A stretch of 64,000 nt of DNA from Autumnicola lenta (lineage in GTDB: Bacteria; Bacteroidota; Bacteroidia; Flavobacteriales; Flavobacteriaceae): assembly GCF_031846515.1 (NCBI RefSeq), contig NZ_JAVRHO010000018.1, positions 26,141 through 90,140 of the forward strand, read 5' to 3'. The number at the start of each line of letters is the position of its first letter. Within the stretch, counting starts at the first letter, position 1. This document shows, piece after piece, positions 7,305 through 16,466 of the stretch. Position numbers and translations under genes: made by a program. The notes beneath the pieces are model-generated. The model made no database searches. It was not told the origin of the DNA and saw only the letters and a list, made by a program, of their open reading frames with translations.

Positions 7305-9758
7305 TTAAACGGGATCAACATTAATTACCACTTTTACACTTTTAAAAGCCCCAATAGCTTTAAAACTGTTCATAATTTTATGCACAACCGTTTTTGTCTT
7401 CCCCAAAGACTGCTGCTGCGGAATTTTAAGTAAAATATTTTTATAATACTCATTTCGAATTCTGGCTACCGGAGGAAATTCAGGTCCCAACACATATGGA
7501 TCGAAGACATTACTCAATGATTTAGCCAGCCAGTCGCCGGCATCATTTGTCCTGGAATAATCCCGGCTTTTTAGTGTAAATCTTATAAGCCTGAAAAACG
7601 GCGGATATTGATAATTATAGCGCTCTTCCAATTGATCTTTATACATCCCGGAATAATTATTGGCCGAAACCTGCTGAATTATCTGGTGATATGGATTATA
7701 GCTCTGAATTAGTACTTTTCCTCTTTTCTTTGTTCTTCCCGCTCTTCCTGCTACCTGCAGCATAAGCTGAAAGCTGCGTTCATGCGCACGGAAGTCGGGG
7801 AAATTTAACAAGTTATCTGCATTCATAATTCCTACAAGGCTTACGTGCCTGAAGTCCAAACCTTTCGTAAGCATTTGTGTTCCCACCAGAATATCGATTT
7901 CCTGTTGTTCAAAAGAGTTGATAATTTTTTCATATCCGTATTTCCCACGAGTAGTATCCTGGTCCATTCTGCCAATTGCATGATTAGGAAAAAGAGATTT
8001 TAATTCTGTTTCTATTTGCTCAGTTCCAAATCCCTTTGTCGAAATATCATTGCTATCACAAGCCATACATTTTTGTTGCATCGCAATATGATAACCGCAA
8101 TAATGACATCTAAGCTGGTTATTGTGACTATGGTAAGTAAGGCTAACATCGCAATTTGGGCATTGCGGGGAATGTCCACAGGTATTACACTCCAGGATGG
8201 GAGAGAATCCGCGCCTGTTTTGGAAAAGAATCACCTGCTCTTCTTCTTTTAATGCAACTCTTATTTCCTCCAGCAGCCGGTCAGAAAAATGACCTGTCAT
8301 TAATTTCTTTTTGTGTTTCGTCTTTATATCTACAATTTCAATTTCCGGAAGAAGCACATCACCATAGCGACGGTTAAGTTCTACAAGACCATATTTATGA
8401 TGCTGTGCATTAAAATAAGATTCTAAAGAAGGAGTTGCAGATCCCAAAATTATATTAGCCTTAAAGAAATTTGCCAAAACTACGGCCACGTCACGGGCAT
8501 GATACCTTGGAGCAGGATCAAACTGCTTAAATGTTCCTTCATGTTCTTCGTCCACCACAACAAGCCCTAAATCTGAAAAAGGAAGAAAAATTGCAGATCG
8601 TGCCCCTATTACTATTTGACCCTTTTTATCATTCGCCAGAACATGCCGGTATACTTCAACACGTTCATTCATGGAGTATTTACTATGGAAAACGAGTACC
8701 TGTTCTCCAAAATAGCTCTGCAGCCTTTGGATAAGCTGAGTGGTAAGGGCAATTTCCGGCAGCAGATACAAAGCCTGCTTTCCTTCTTTTAATGTTTCCT
8801 GAATTAACCGAATATAAATTTCCGTTTTTCCTGAAGAGGTAATGCCATGAAGAAGGCAAACCTCATCTTTCTGAAAATTCTCCTTTATATCACGAAATGC
8901 TTTCTCCTGGTATTCATTGAACACAAGATCTGAATTTGGTGCATCTCCGGAATAAGTGTTCCTATCGGTTTCCAAAAAGTATTCTTCTAGAAATCCTTTA
9001 TCCAGTAAACTCTTAAGAATAGCTGCTGAAGAATTGCTTTTCTGAAGTAAATGTTTCGCCTTAACAGGTTTTACACTCTGCGCCTTTAAACTGAAGAAAT
9101 TCAGAACAATCTCCCTTTGTTTTGGAGCCCTCTCCAGCTCATCCAGTAATTTGTGCATTGCTGCCTCTCCGGAATGAGCTTCAGCCATTCGCACAAATCT
9201 TACCTTTTTTGGCTTGTACTGCTCATATACTTCCTGATTCAGTGCTACTATTCCTTTTTCCACAAGCCTGTTTATCACCGGCAGCGCATTTTTTCTATCC
9301 AGTAGCTGGGTGATTTCCTGTACTTTCAATGAAGACTGCCTGTGCAGTGCTTCTATTATAAGATATTCTTCATCATCCAGCTCTAAGTCGTCAGAATCGA
9401 GATTAGTTATTAATTTTACTATACTTTCGCTTTCCAGCAAAAAAGCTCCCGGTACTGCAGCACGCAAAACGTCTCCTTCTGCACACATATAATAAGCAGA
9501 GATCCATTTCCAGAGTTTGAGCTGATGTTCTGTAATTATAGCTTGCTTGTCGAGAATCTGATGTATAGGTTTGGCCTCGTAAACTCCTGGAGGGTTTTGA
9601 TGAATATCGGCTACTATTCCTGTGTAGACCTTAGATTTACCAAAAGGAACAGTAACTCTCATCCCCCTCATAAGGTATTCAGCTTCATATTTATCAACTA
9701 AATACGTAAAGCGTTTATCCAGTGGGAGTGGTAATATGACATCTATAAAAAACGGCAT
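7305..9758 (-). CDS. priA: Primosomal replication-restart helicase PriA
   Basis: 817 residues. PriA recognises stalled forks, unwinds DNA 3'-5' and reloads the replisome. The N-terminal 3'-OH-binding domain starts MPFFIDVILPLPLDKRFTY. Walker A GITSSGKTE is near residue 305 and the DEEH box (VVDEEHEGTF) near 400. The zinc-binding insertion lies at about 520-570, with eight cysteines in CxxC-type pairs (CNTCGHSPQCPNC, CHYCGYH, CMACDS). Helicase motifs V and VI are GTQMLTKGLDF and QVAGRAGR. All key elements are intact. It is a single gene facing away from its upstream neighbours' terminator. Confidence 0.96.
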   Translation of the reverse strand: MPFFIDVILPLPLDKRFTYLVDKYEAEYLMRGMRVTVPFGKSKVYTGIVADIHQNPPGVYEAKPIHQILDKQAIITEHQLKLWKWISAYYMCAEGDVLRAAVPGAFLLESESIVKLITNLDSDDLELDDEEYLIIEALHRQSSLKVQEITQLLDRKNALPVINRLVEKGIVALNQEVYEQYKPKKVRFVRMAEAHSGEAAMHKLLDELERAPKQREIVLNFFSLKAQSVKPVKAKHLLQKSNSSAAILKSLLDKGFLEEYFLETDRNTYSGDAPNSDLVFNEYQEKAFRDIKENFQKDEVCLLHGITSSGKTEIYIRLIQETLKEGKQALYLLPEIALTTQLIQRLQSYFGEQVLVFHSKYSMNERVEVYRHVLANDKKGQIVIGARSAIFLPFSDLGLVVVDEEHEGTFKQFDPAPRYHARDVAVVLANFFKANIILGSATPSLESYFNAQHHKYGLVELNRRYGDVLLPEIEIVDIKTKHKKKLMTGHFSDRLLEEIRVALKEEEQVILFQNRRGFSPILECNTCGHSPQCPNCDVSLTYHSHNNQLRCHYCGYHIAMQQKCMACDSNDISTKGFGTEQIETELKSLFPNHAIGRMDQDTTRGKYGYEKIINSFEQQEIDILVGTQMLTKGLDFRHVSLVGIMNADNLLNFPDFRAHERSFQLMLQVAGRAGRTKKRGKVLIQSYNPYHQIIQQVSANNYSGMYKDQLEERYNYQYPPFFRLIRFTLKSRDYSRTNDAGDWLAKSLSNVFDPYVLGPEFPPVARIRNEYYKNILLKIPQQQSLGKTKTVVHKIMNSFKAIGAFKSVKVVINVDPV

Positions 9759-9800
9759 AGATATTATTTTTTTCTTGTTTGATCTCCTGATCGTAAAATT

Positions 9801-9829
9801 AAAAAACCATTCCTGTCAAAGAAATGGTC
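9801..9829 (-). terminator. Intrinsic terminator of the nadC-DUF2147 operon
   Basis: On the minus strand an 8-bp stem (ACCATTTC with GGAATGGT, one wobble) with loop TTTGACA is followed by TTTTTAATTTT. It lies 23 bp past the DUF2147 stop. Confidence 0.8.
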
Positions 9830-9851
9830 TTTTAAAATTCGTTTCACAGCT

Positions 9852-10286
9852 CTATTCCAGTCTATCCCAAACTTTTGTTTTATAGAAGAAGGCTATGTAC
9901 CCCCGAACATATAATTTGTCAGGATTCTCGGGATCGAGCCAGATTTTGCATCTATATTCTTTTCCGGATTTGGGATCTATGACTACCCCATCTTCGTAAC
10001 CATCATCTGCTCGTTCCAGGCCACGCATTATTACCAAACCTTCCAGAGGACGGTTATGCAACGCACCTTCACATGCAGTACATTTTCTATCCCTGTCCTC
10101 CTCTTTCATTATTCTTTCAATCCTTCCAAAAACCTCATCATCCTGTTCGTAAACTTCAATAACAGAATTTACTTTGCCGTCTTCGTTCCGGTTCTCCCAT
10201 TTACCAAAAACCGTCTGAGCCTGAAGTGAGGTAAACCAATATAGTCCCAGAACAAAAAAAACTGATAAATAAAACTTGGTTGTCAT
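9852..10286 (-). CDS. Secreted DUF2147 protein
   Basis: 144 residues with an N-terminal signal peptide (MTTKFYLSVFFVLGLYWF, cleavage likely near SLQA). The mature domain has the DUF2147 pattern: FGKWENRNEDGKVNSVIEVY, CTACEGALHNRPLEGLVIMR and YRCKIWLDPENPDKLYVRGY. The family is a small lipocalin-like beta barrel found in the periplasm; its biochemical role is not established. It is the last gene of a run nadC, YihY, chalcone-isomerase-like, DUF2147, and is followed by a terminator. Confidence 0.88.
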   Translation of the reverse strand: MTTKFYLSVFFVLGLYWFTSLQAQTVFGKWENRNEDGKVNSVIEVYEQDDEVFGRIERIMKEEDRDRKCTACEGALHNRPLEGLVIMRGLERADDGYEDGVVIDPKSGKEYRCKIWLDPENPDKLYVRGYIAFFYKTKVWDRLE

Positions 10287-10308
10287 TTCACTGATGTAAT
10301 TAAATTTA

Positions 10309-10869
10309 TTATTTCCCCAGCATAGATTCTTTTAGATCATCATCTGCCGGTTGATCTGCCAACCAAATTCCGAACAGAGCTTTTTTAAAATCCATTCCCT
10401 CTATTACCCCTTTTTTTTGTCCATTTTTAACTAACACAACACCTTTGCCAGGGGTATGAATAATATCAAAAACATCATCTTTTTTTATTTCTTCCTTTAA
10501 AAATCCAATTACTTTTTCTATTTCAGATGCAATGGGATCTGTATTTCCATTGGTTGATTTTTCAAACCCTTCTTCAATTGCATTAATCATTTTCTCACTG
10601 CTCACCATTTTAGATACGATGTGCAATTTAATAGCCATAGGTTCGTTTGCCGCCATGATTTTACTGGCATCAGAAGATTTTGACTTCAGGTACAAGCCGG
10701 CAGCATAAAGATCTATCCAGAATTTTTCTCTTATCCCTGCTCCATTGAGAATAAGGTTTTGATCTTCAACAGTTAGTGTGTTAGGCAAAGTAGCATCTCC
10801 AACAGTCGTTTGGGCGAATGCCAGATTTATACTGCATAAAACAAGCGTAAGAGTTATAAATTTTTTCAT
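10309..10869 (-). CDS. Secreted chalcone-isomerase-like protein
   Basis: 186 residues with a signal peptide (MKKFITLTLVLCSINLAFAQ). The mature part has the bacterial chalcone-isomerase-like pattern TLPNTLTVEDQNLILNGAG, then REKFWIDLYAAGLYL and a C-terminal FGIWLADQPAD. Family members share the fold of plant chalcone isomerase, but most bacterial ones are thought to bind fatty acids or related ligands and not to perform flavonoid chemistry. Location is periplasmic by the signal peptide. It lies 29 bp after YihY and 22 bp before DUF2147 in the same transcription direction. Confidence 0.85.
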   Translation of the reverse strand: MKKFITLTLVLCSINLAFAQTTVGDATLPNTLTVEDQNLILNGAGIREKFWIDLYAAGLYLKSKSSDASKIMAANEPMAIKLHIVSKMVSSEKMINAIEEGFEKSTNGNTDPIASEIEKVIGFLKEEIKKDDVFDIIHTPGKGVVLVKNGQKKGVIEGMDFKKALFGIWLADQPADDDLKESMLGK

Positions 10870-10898
10870 GATTTAGGTTTTATTAATTCGAAAGTTAT

Positions 10899-11819
10899 TC
10901 AATTTTTCCTTTTCATTTTTATTAATGATGCATTTAATTCGAATCCTAATAACAATACGTTAGAATTCAACCAGATATATACCATTAATATTAAAAGCGC
11001 CCCAATTGAACCATAAAGCTCATTATATGATGAGAAATTTTCTATGTACAACCCAAATAAATAGGTGGTAATCATGATAAGGACTGTAGTAAAGATAGCT
11101 CCTATAGAAAAAAATCTTGCCTGGCGAGCCTCTTTAGTTCCAAAGTAATAAAGGGTTGCCACGGCTACGTATATTAAGAGTACAAAAGCTGTATACTTTA
11201 CAAAACCTGCTCCTTCTCCATTACGTTCCACAAGACCCAGGTCATAAAGATCATCAACAGCATAAGTAAGGTAAACAGTGAGTATGATGGTTATAAACAA
11301 CAACAATGCCATGATAAAAGATACCCCTATCGCGACGAGATACTGTCTTACTATAGATCTATTTCTTTCTGTATGATATGAGAATTCAAATCCTGTGAAA
11401 ATCGCATTTATTCCGTTGGTCATCAAAAAAATCGAAAGAATAAAGGAAAGCGATAACAAACCCCCTCTCTGATTATCGGCAATATCATACAGGATTTTAT
11501 CGAAATACTCTACTGTATTTGGAGGCAGTAAATCGAGCATAAATGTGAGAAACTGCAATTGAAAATCGTCAATAAAATTGATATATGGAACGAGGTTTAA
11601 AATAAAAAGAAGAAAAGGAAAAAGGGCCATAAAAAAACTAAAAGCAATCGCACTTGCCCGGGTAGAAAAGGTTCCTTTAACTATTCCTCCGGAATAGAGA
11701 ATCCATAAATCATAAAGCGTTAAACCTTCGGAACCCGGAATTTTTACATTCCTGGTTTTACTCTCCCCCCAATTGGAAAGGTCTTCCAGTTTAGATTTAA
11801 ACGCTTTTTTTAAAGCCAT
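10899..11819 (-). CDS. YihY/BrkB-family inner-membrane protein
   Basis: 306 residues with about six hydrophobic segments. Recognisable family stretches are YSGGIVKGTFSTRASAIAF, FFMALFPFLLFILNLVPYI and LYGSIGALLILMVYIWLNS. The charged tail ends in KMKRKN. The YihY/BrkB family was once annotated as RNase BN in error; its function is unclear, with transport or envelope roles proposed. It starts 4 bp after nadC ends, implying co-transcription. Confidence 0.9.
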   Translation of the reverse strand: MALKKAFKSKLEDLSNWGESKTRNVKIPGSEGLTLYDLWILYSGGIVKGTFSTRASAIAFSFFMALFPFLLFILNLVPYINFIDDFQLQFLTFMLDLLPPNTVEYFDKILYDIADNQRGGLLSLSFILSIFLMTNGINAIFTGFEFSYHTERNRSIVRQYLVAIGVSFIMALLLFITIILTVYLTYAVDDLYDLGLVERNGEGAGFVKYTAFVLLIYVAVATLYYFGTKEARQARFFSIGAIFTTVLIMITTYLFGLYIENFSSYNELYGSIGALLILMVYIWLNSNVLLLGFELNASLIKMKRKN

Positions 11820-11823
11820 CTTT

Positions 11824-12681
11824 TTAAATAGCTTTTAAGCTAAGGTCCATATTATGAACTGAATGTGTCAAAGATCCACTAGAGATATAATCCACACCAC
11901 AATCAGCATATTTAGCTGCGGTTTCCAGAGTAATTCCACCACTGGATTCTGTGAGACACTTGCCGTCAATCAGTCCAATTGCTTTTCTGGTATCCTCATA
12001 ATTAAAATTATCAATTAAAATTCTGTAAACCCCTTCAGACCTCAAAATTTCTTTTATCTCATCCAAATTCCGGGCTTCTACAATAATCTTGAGGTCCAGA
12101 TTCTTTTCTTTTAGGTATTTTTTAGTTTTATCAATTGCTTTTGTGATTCCCCCAGCAAAATCGATATGATTATCTTTAAGCATGATCATATCATAAAGCG
12201 CAAAACGATGATTCTCGCCACCTCCAATTTTTACTGCCCATTTTTCCAGTGCCCTAATCCCTGGTGTCGTTTTTCGGGTATCCAGAATTTGGGTGTTGCT
12301 TCCTCTAAGTCTATCAGCAAATTCTGCAGTTTTCGATGCAATAGCGCTCATGCGCTGCATACCATTTAGGACCAGACGCTCTGCCTTTAAAATAGACCGG
12401 GAACTACCTTCAACATAAAAAACTATATCGCGCCTTTTTACTCTTTCTCCATCCTTAATCTGCACATCCATAATAAGATCTGGATCCACGGCTTTAAATA
12501 CCCGGCGGGCAAAATCTACACCAGCGATGACACCCTCATCCTTTACCAGTAATTTTGCTTTTCCTTTTGCACTCTCAGGAATACATGCAAGGGAACTGTG
12601 ATCGCCATCTCCCACATCTTCCCGAACTGCATTGGAAATTATTAGTTCAATTTCTTTTTCAAATTGTGCGGCTGAGATCAT
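11824..12681 (-). CDS. nadC: Nicotinate-nucleotide pyrophosphorylase (carboxylating)
   Basis: 285 residues from the ATG at 12681; a TTG two codons upstream is a less likely start. NadC converts quinolinate and PRPP to nicotinate mononucleotide in de novo NAD synthesis. Diagnostic stretches are REDVGDGDHSS, ILDTRKTTPGIRALEKWAV, KIGGGENHR and MLKDNHIDFAGG. The C-terminal LIDNFNYEDTRKAI and ESSGGITLETAAKYA complete the barrel. It heads the operon ending with DUF2147 and is divergent from rlmH with a 51-bp spacer. Confidence 0.96.
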   Translation of the reverse strand: MISAAQFEKEIELIISNAVREDVGDGDHSSLACIPESAKGKAKLLVKDEGVIAGVDFARRVFKAVDPDLIMDVQIKDGERVKRRDIVFYVEGSSRSILKAERLVLNGMQRMSAIASKTAEFADRLRGSNTQILDTRKTTPGIRALEKWAVKIGGGENHRFALYDMIMLKDNHIDFAGGITKAIDKTKKYLKEKNLDLKIIVEARNLDEIKEILRSEGVYRILIDNFNYEDTRKAIGLIDGKCLTESSGGITLETAAKYADCGVDYISSGSLTHSVHNMDLSLKAI

Positions 12682-12691
12682 TTTCAATACT

Positions 12692-12699
12692 TATTTTTG
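12692..12699 (+). promoter_or_regulatory. Candidate -7 box for rlmH-rdgB
   Basis: TATTTTTG matches TAnnTTTG, 33 bp before the rlmH ATG in the short nadC/rlmH divergent spacer. The nearest upstream TTG is 25 bp away, slightly long for a -33 box. Confidence 0.4.
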
Positions 12700-12732
12700 T
12701 AAATGTAGCAAAGTCTGCGCTAAATCTACAGA

Positions 12733-13206
12733 ATGACTATAAAATTACTTTGCATAGGAAAGACCGATAACAAGCAGCTTCAGCAGTTAATTGAAGTTTA
12801 CTTTAAGCGCCTTCAGTTTTATAACAAATTTGAAATGGAGATTATACCAGATCTTAAAAAAGTCAAGAATCTGGATGAGAATCAGCAGAAAGTAAAGGAA
12901 GGAGAACAAATTCTTTCCAAAGTTCAAAACTCCGATTTTCTCGTACTATTGGACGAAAACGGAAAACAATTTTCTTCAGAAGCTTTTTCAGAATATATTC
13001 AAAAGCGCCTGAACAGTGGCTTAAAACAGCTCATTTTTGTAATAGGCGGCCCTTACGGTTTTTCTGAAGCAGTTTACCAAAGAGCAAATTCGAAAATATC
13101 ATTATCTAAAATGACGTTTTCACACCAAATGGTACGGCTCTTTTTTACCGAACAGGTCTATCGGGCTTTTACTATTCTTAGAAATGAACCTTATCACCAC
13201 AAATAA
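12733..13206 (+). CDS. rlmH: 23S rRNA pseudouridine-1915 N3-methyltransferase
   Basis: 157 residues, full length for the SPOUT-class RlmH family that methylates pseudouridine 1915 of 23S rRNA in the assembled ribosome. Typical elements are LLCIGKTDNKQLQQLIEVY at the start, FLVLLDENGKQFSSEAFSE, the SAM-binding knot FVIGGPYGFSEAVYQRA and the C-terminal RLFFTEQVYRAFTILRNEPY. It is followed 3 bp later by rdgB, so the two are co-transcribed. Confidence 0.96.
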   Translation: MTIKLLCIGKTDNKQLQQLIEVYFKRLQFYNKFEMEIIPDLKKVKNLDENQQKVKEGEQILSKVQNSDFLVLLDENGKQFSSEAFSEYIQKRLNSGLKQLIFVIGGPYGFSEAVYQRANSKISLSKMTFSHQMVRLFFTEQVYRAFTILRNEPYHHK

Positions 13207-13209
13207 TAT

Positions 13210-13782
13210 ATGAAACTAGTTTTTGCCACTCATAACCGGAATAAATTAAAAGAAATAAACGCATTACTCCCTGACAGTATCACGCTTCTTTCCCTTGATG
13301 ATATCGATTGCTTAGAAGATATTCCTGAAACTGCCGATACCATAGAAGGTAATGCTTTGTTAAAGGCACAATATGTAAAAAAGAATTACGGCTACGATTG
13401 TTTTGCAGATGACACGGGCTTAGAAGTGGAAGCTCTTTCGGGAGAACCGGGCGTATATTCTGCCCGTTATGCCGGCGAAGAAAAAGACGATGAAGCAAAT
13501 ATTCAGAAATTACTAGCTAACTTAAAGGACAAGCAAAACAGAAGAGCGCAATTTAAAACTGTTATTGCTCTTAGCCTGAATAATAACGAAGAACTCTTTA
13601 CCGGAATCTGCGCAGGAAGTATATTAAAGGAGCAACGAGGTACCAATGGCTTTGGTTATGATCCTGTTTTTAAGCCTGAAGGCGAGGAACTTAGCTTTGC
13701 TGAAATGGAAATGAACAAAAAAGCCGCAATAAGTCATCGTGGCAAAGCATTTGGCAAGTTAATTTCTTTTTTAAAGGAATAA
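13210..13782 (+). CDS. rdgB: Non-canonical purine NTP pyrophosphatase (ITPase)
   Basis: 190 residues of the HAM1/RdgB family, which hydrolyses ITP, dITP and XTP to monophosphates and cleans the nucleotide pool. Signature residues are FATHNRNKLKEI (phosphate-binding start), FADDTGLEVEALSGEPGVYS, GFGYDPVFKP and the C-terminal KAAISHRGKAF. The gene begins 3 bp after rlmH. Confidence 0.96.
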   Translation: MKLVFATHNRNKLKEINALLPDSITLLSLDDIDCLEDIPETADTIEGNALLKAQYVKKNYGYDCFADDTGLEVEALSGEPGVYSARYAGEEKDDEANIQKLLANLKDKQNRRAQFKTVIALSLNNNEELFTGICAGSILKEQRGTNGFGYDPVFKPEGEELSFAEMEMNKKAAISHRGKAFGKLISFLKE

Positions 13783-13820
13783 GCAAAAAGATATAATGCT
13801 CAAAGCTGCAAACTATTACG

Positions 13821-13828
13821 TACCTTTG
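13821..13828 (+). promoter_or_regulatory. -7 promoter box of the DEAD-box helicase
   Basis: TACCTTTG, followed by CA, is an exact TAnnTTTG match 21 bp before the ATG at 13850. No clear -33 box is present. Because it lies inside the upstream open-frame extension of the helicase, it argues for the 13850 start. Confidence 0.5.
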
Positions 13829-13849
13829 CAACTTATTTTAAAAAGATAC

Positions 13850-15646
13850 ATGAATAAATTCGAACAATTAGGTTTAAATTCCTCTATTTTAAAAGCTGTT
13901 GAAGATATGGGCTTTGAAAGCCCAAGTGAAGTACAAGAAAAAGCTATACCAATTTTACTGCAGGACGATACTGACATGGTCGCCCTGGCTCAAACAGGAA
14001 CGGGAAAAACAGCGGCCTTTGGTTTTCCGCTAATTCAAAAGATCAATGCAGATGCAAGGCATACACAGGCACTAATACTTTCGCCTACACGTGAACTATG
14101 CCTACAGATCACAAATGAGATTAAAAATTATTCCAAATACGAGAAGTCTATAAATGCTGTCGCTATCTATGGTGGTGCCAGTATTACAGACCAGGCACGA
14201 CAGATCGAACGTGGAGCACAGATTATTGTAGCTACACCAGGAAGAATGCAGGATATGATCAACAGAAAACTTGTTGACATTTCCAGGATAGAATATTGCG
14301 TTCTTGACGAGGCCGATGAAATGCTCAATATGGGCTTTTTTGAAGATATTACTGCAATTTTATCCCATACCCCAAAAGAAAAAAATACCTGGCTATTTTC
14401 GGCGACAATGCCTAAAGAAGTCGCTACGATAGCCAAAAAGTTTATGCGTTCCCCTGTAGAAATTACGGTTGGAACAAAAAATATGGGAGCTACTAACGTT
14501 TCTCATGAATATTATCTGGTAAATTCCCGCGATAGATATGCTGCTTTAAAGCGTCTTGCCGATGCCAATCCAGATATATTTTCAGTTATTTTTTGCCGTA
14601 CCAAGAGAGATACCCAAAAAGTAGCTGAAAGATTAATTGAAGATGGATATAGTGCTGCCGCTCTACATGGCGATTTGAGCCAGAACCAGAGAGACCTGGT
14701 AATGAAAAGTTTTAGAAGCAGACAAATCCAGATGCTTGTAGCTACAGATGTTGCCGCGAGGGGAATTGATGTTGATGATATCACACACGTAATTAATTAT
14801 CAGTTACCAGACGAAATTGAAACTTACACGCACAGGAGTGGTAGAACCGGTAGAGCCGGAAAGAGCGGTGTTTCTATGGTTATTATTTCCAAAAGCGAAC
14901 TTAGAAAGATAAAAAGTATTGAACGGATCATTGGCCAGTCTTTTGAGCAAAAAGATATTCCTGACGGGATGGAAATTTGCCGCGTTCAGCTATTCCATCT
15001 TGCGAATGATATAAAAGACACAAAAATAAACCACGAAATTGATCCTTATTTACCAAGCATTACAGAGGTTCTTCAGGATTTCTCTAAAGAAGAATTAATT
15101 AAAAAGGTTTTTTCTGTTGAGTTTACAAGATTCTTTAACTACTATAAAAATGCTCCCGATCTTAGCTCTAAGAACTCAGGAGGAGTAGCTTCTTCAGATA
15201 CTAACTCCACACGTTATTTTATTAATGTAGGTTCTAAAGACGATTTTGATTGGATGAGTCTTAAGGATTTCCTTAAAGCTACTTTAGATCTTGGAAGAGA
15301 TGATGTTTACAAGGTAGATGTTAAAGAGAGTTTTTCATTCTTCAACACCGATGCTGCACATACAGATAAGGTACTGGAGACATTCAATGAATTTAAACAC
15401 GACGGCAGACATGTAAATGTTGAAGTAACTAAAGATTCCGGCAAAGGAAACCGCGGAGGTGGCGGTGGTGGAAAAAGGAATTTTTCAGACAAAAAGAAGC
15501 GGTCTTTTAAATCCAATTCAGATGGAGGATCTCGCAGAAGATCTGGTGGAGATGATGATTCTAAAGGAAGAAGCAGAGGAAAGAAAGCAGGTAGCCGAAA
15601 CAAGAATATTGAAAGTTCTATAAAAAGAAGACGTTCTAAGAAATAA
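13850..15646 (+). CDS. DEAD-box RNA helicase with DbpA-type RNA-binding domain
   Basis: 598 residues from the ATG at 13850 (MNKFEQLGLNSSILKAVEDM). The helicase core (about 1-370) has the Q motif, Walker A AQTGTGKT, PTRELCLQ, TPGRMQD, DEAD in VLDEADEML, SAT, RGIDVDDI and HRSGRTGRAG. A DbpA/CsdA-type RNA-binding domain lies near 460-540. A low-complexity, Gly/Arg/Lys/Ser-rich basic tail starts with GNRGGGGGGKRN. Such helicases act in ribosome assembly and cold-shock RNA remodelling. The frame is open up to 13796, but a promoter box lies inside that extension. Confidence 0.93.
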   Translation: MNKFEQLGLNSSILKAVEDMGFESPSEVQEKAIPILLQDDTDMVALAQTGTGKTAAFGFPLIQKINADARHTQALILSPTRELCLQITNEIKNYSKYEKSINAVAIYGGASITDQARQIERGAQIIVATPGRMQDMINRKLVDISRIEYCVLDEADEMLNMGFFEDITAILSHTPKEKNTWLFSATMPKEVATIAKKFMRSPVEITVGTKNMGATNVSHEYYLVNSRDRYAALKRLADANPDIFSVIFCRTKRDTQKVAERLIEDGYSAAALHGDLSQNQRDLVMKSFRSRQIQMLVATDVAARGIDVDDITHVINYQLPDEIETYTHRSGRTGRAGKSGVSMVIISKSELRKIKSIERIIGQSFEQKDIPDGMEICRVQLFHLANDIKDTKINHEIDPYLPSITEVLQDFSKEELIKKVFSVEFTRFFNYYKNAPDLSSKNSGGVASSDTNSTRYFINVGSKDDFDWMSLKDFLKATLDLGRDDVYKVDVKESFSFFNTDAAHTDKVLETFNEFKHDGRHVNVEVTKDSGKGNRGGGGGGKRNFSDKKKRSFKSNSDGGSRRRSGGDDDSKGRSRGKKAGSRNKNIESSIKRRRSKK

Positions 15647-15711
15647 TTTCAGATAAAAAGAAATCTGGCATTATTTTTTATAGGTATTTCATATTTTAGG
15701 CCCCAATCGTG

Positions 15712-16464
15712 ATGAAAAAGAACTTTCTAGTCTTAATTCTATTATTCTTAGGCTACTGTGGTTTTGCACAGGATATGGTTAGTGGTGTGGTTATGAATGC
15801 TGCCGACGACAGGCCTATAGAAAGGGTTCATATCGTAAACCTTAATCAGGTAAAAGGAACTATAACCAACGAGGAAGGTGAGTTTGAACTGCAGGCTACT
15901 GTTAATGATACTTTATACTTTTCCTATCTGGGATTTAGATCAATAAAAGTGAGAGTCACGAATGACTGGCTTAAGTTTGGCAATGTAAAAGTAAAAATGA
16001 CCGAACTGGGAATAGCTTTGGAAGAAGTAGTTCTTAGTCCGGTTACGCTTACCGGGTACTTAGAGATTGATGCCAAAAACATTCCTATTTACGAGAATTA
16101 CAGGTACAGTATTTCTGGTCTAAATACAGGATACGAAGGGGGAGATAATTCTCCCAATGCTGTCACCCGGGTTCTCGGGTCCATTTTTAATCCTGCTGAT
16201 GTGCTTCATAATATATTCGGGAAACGTCCCAAGCAGATGCGGAAACTAAGACAGATGAAGGAAGAAGATGAAATAAGAAAGCTTCTTCAGAATAAATACG
16301 ACCGTGAAACCCTTACCGCAATTCTTCAGGTAGAAAAATCAGAAATAAATGAAATCCTGCTAAGATGCAACTATTCAAAAGATTTTATGAAAACAGCCAA
16401 TGACCTGCAAATACTTGATGCAATAAGTGGGTGTTACGAAGAGTTTAAAGTTCTCCAAAGGTAG
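15712..16464 (+). CDS. Secreted protein with carboxypeptidase-regulatory-like domain
   Basis: 250 residues; ATG at 15712 is preferred over the GTG just before it. A signal peptide (KKNFLVLILLFLGYCGFAQ) is followed by a CarboxypepD_reg-like beta-sandwich near 20-105, with VSGVVMNAADDRPIERVHI, TNEEGEFELQA and LYFSYLGFRSIKVRV. The rest is a charged, helical segment typical of stand-alone Bacteroidota proteins of this type. The domain is common at the start of TonB-dependent receptors, but here no receptor barrel follows. Function unknown; periplasmic or outer-membrane location inferred. Its stop codon is 2 bp from that of the next, convergent gene. Confidence 0.82.
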   Translation: MKKNFLVLILLFLGYCGFAQDMVSGVVMNAADDRPIERVHIVNLNQVKGTITNEEGEFELQATVNDTLYFSYLGFRSIKVRVTNDWLKFGNVKVKMTELGIALEEVVLSPVTLTGYLEIDAKNIPIYENYRYSISGLNTGYEGGDNSPNAVTRVLGSIFNPADVLHNIFGKRPKQMRKLRQMKEEDEIRKLLQNKYDRETLTAILQVEKSEINEILLRCNYSKDFMKTANDLQILDAISGCYEEFKVLQR

Positions 16465-16466
16465 AT

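Noticed and set aside
13796..13849. 18-codon N-terminal extension of the DEAD-box helicase
   Set aside because: An exact TAnnTTTG promoter box lies inside it, and the helicase Q-motif region begins properly at the 13850 ATG.
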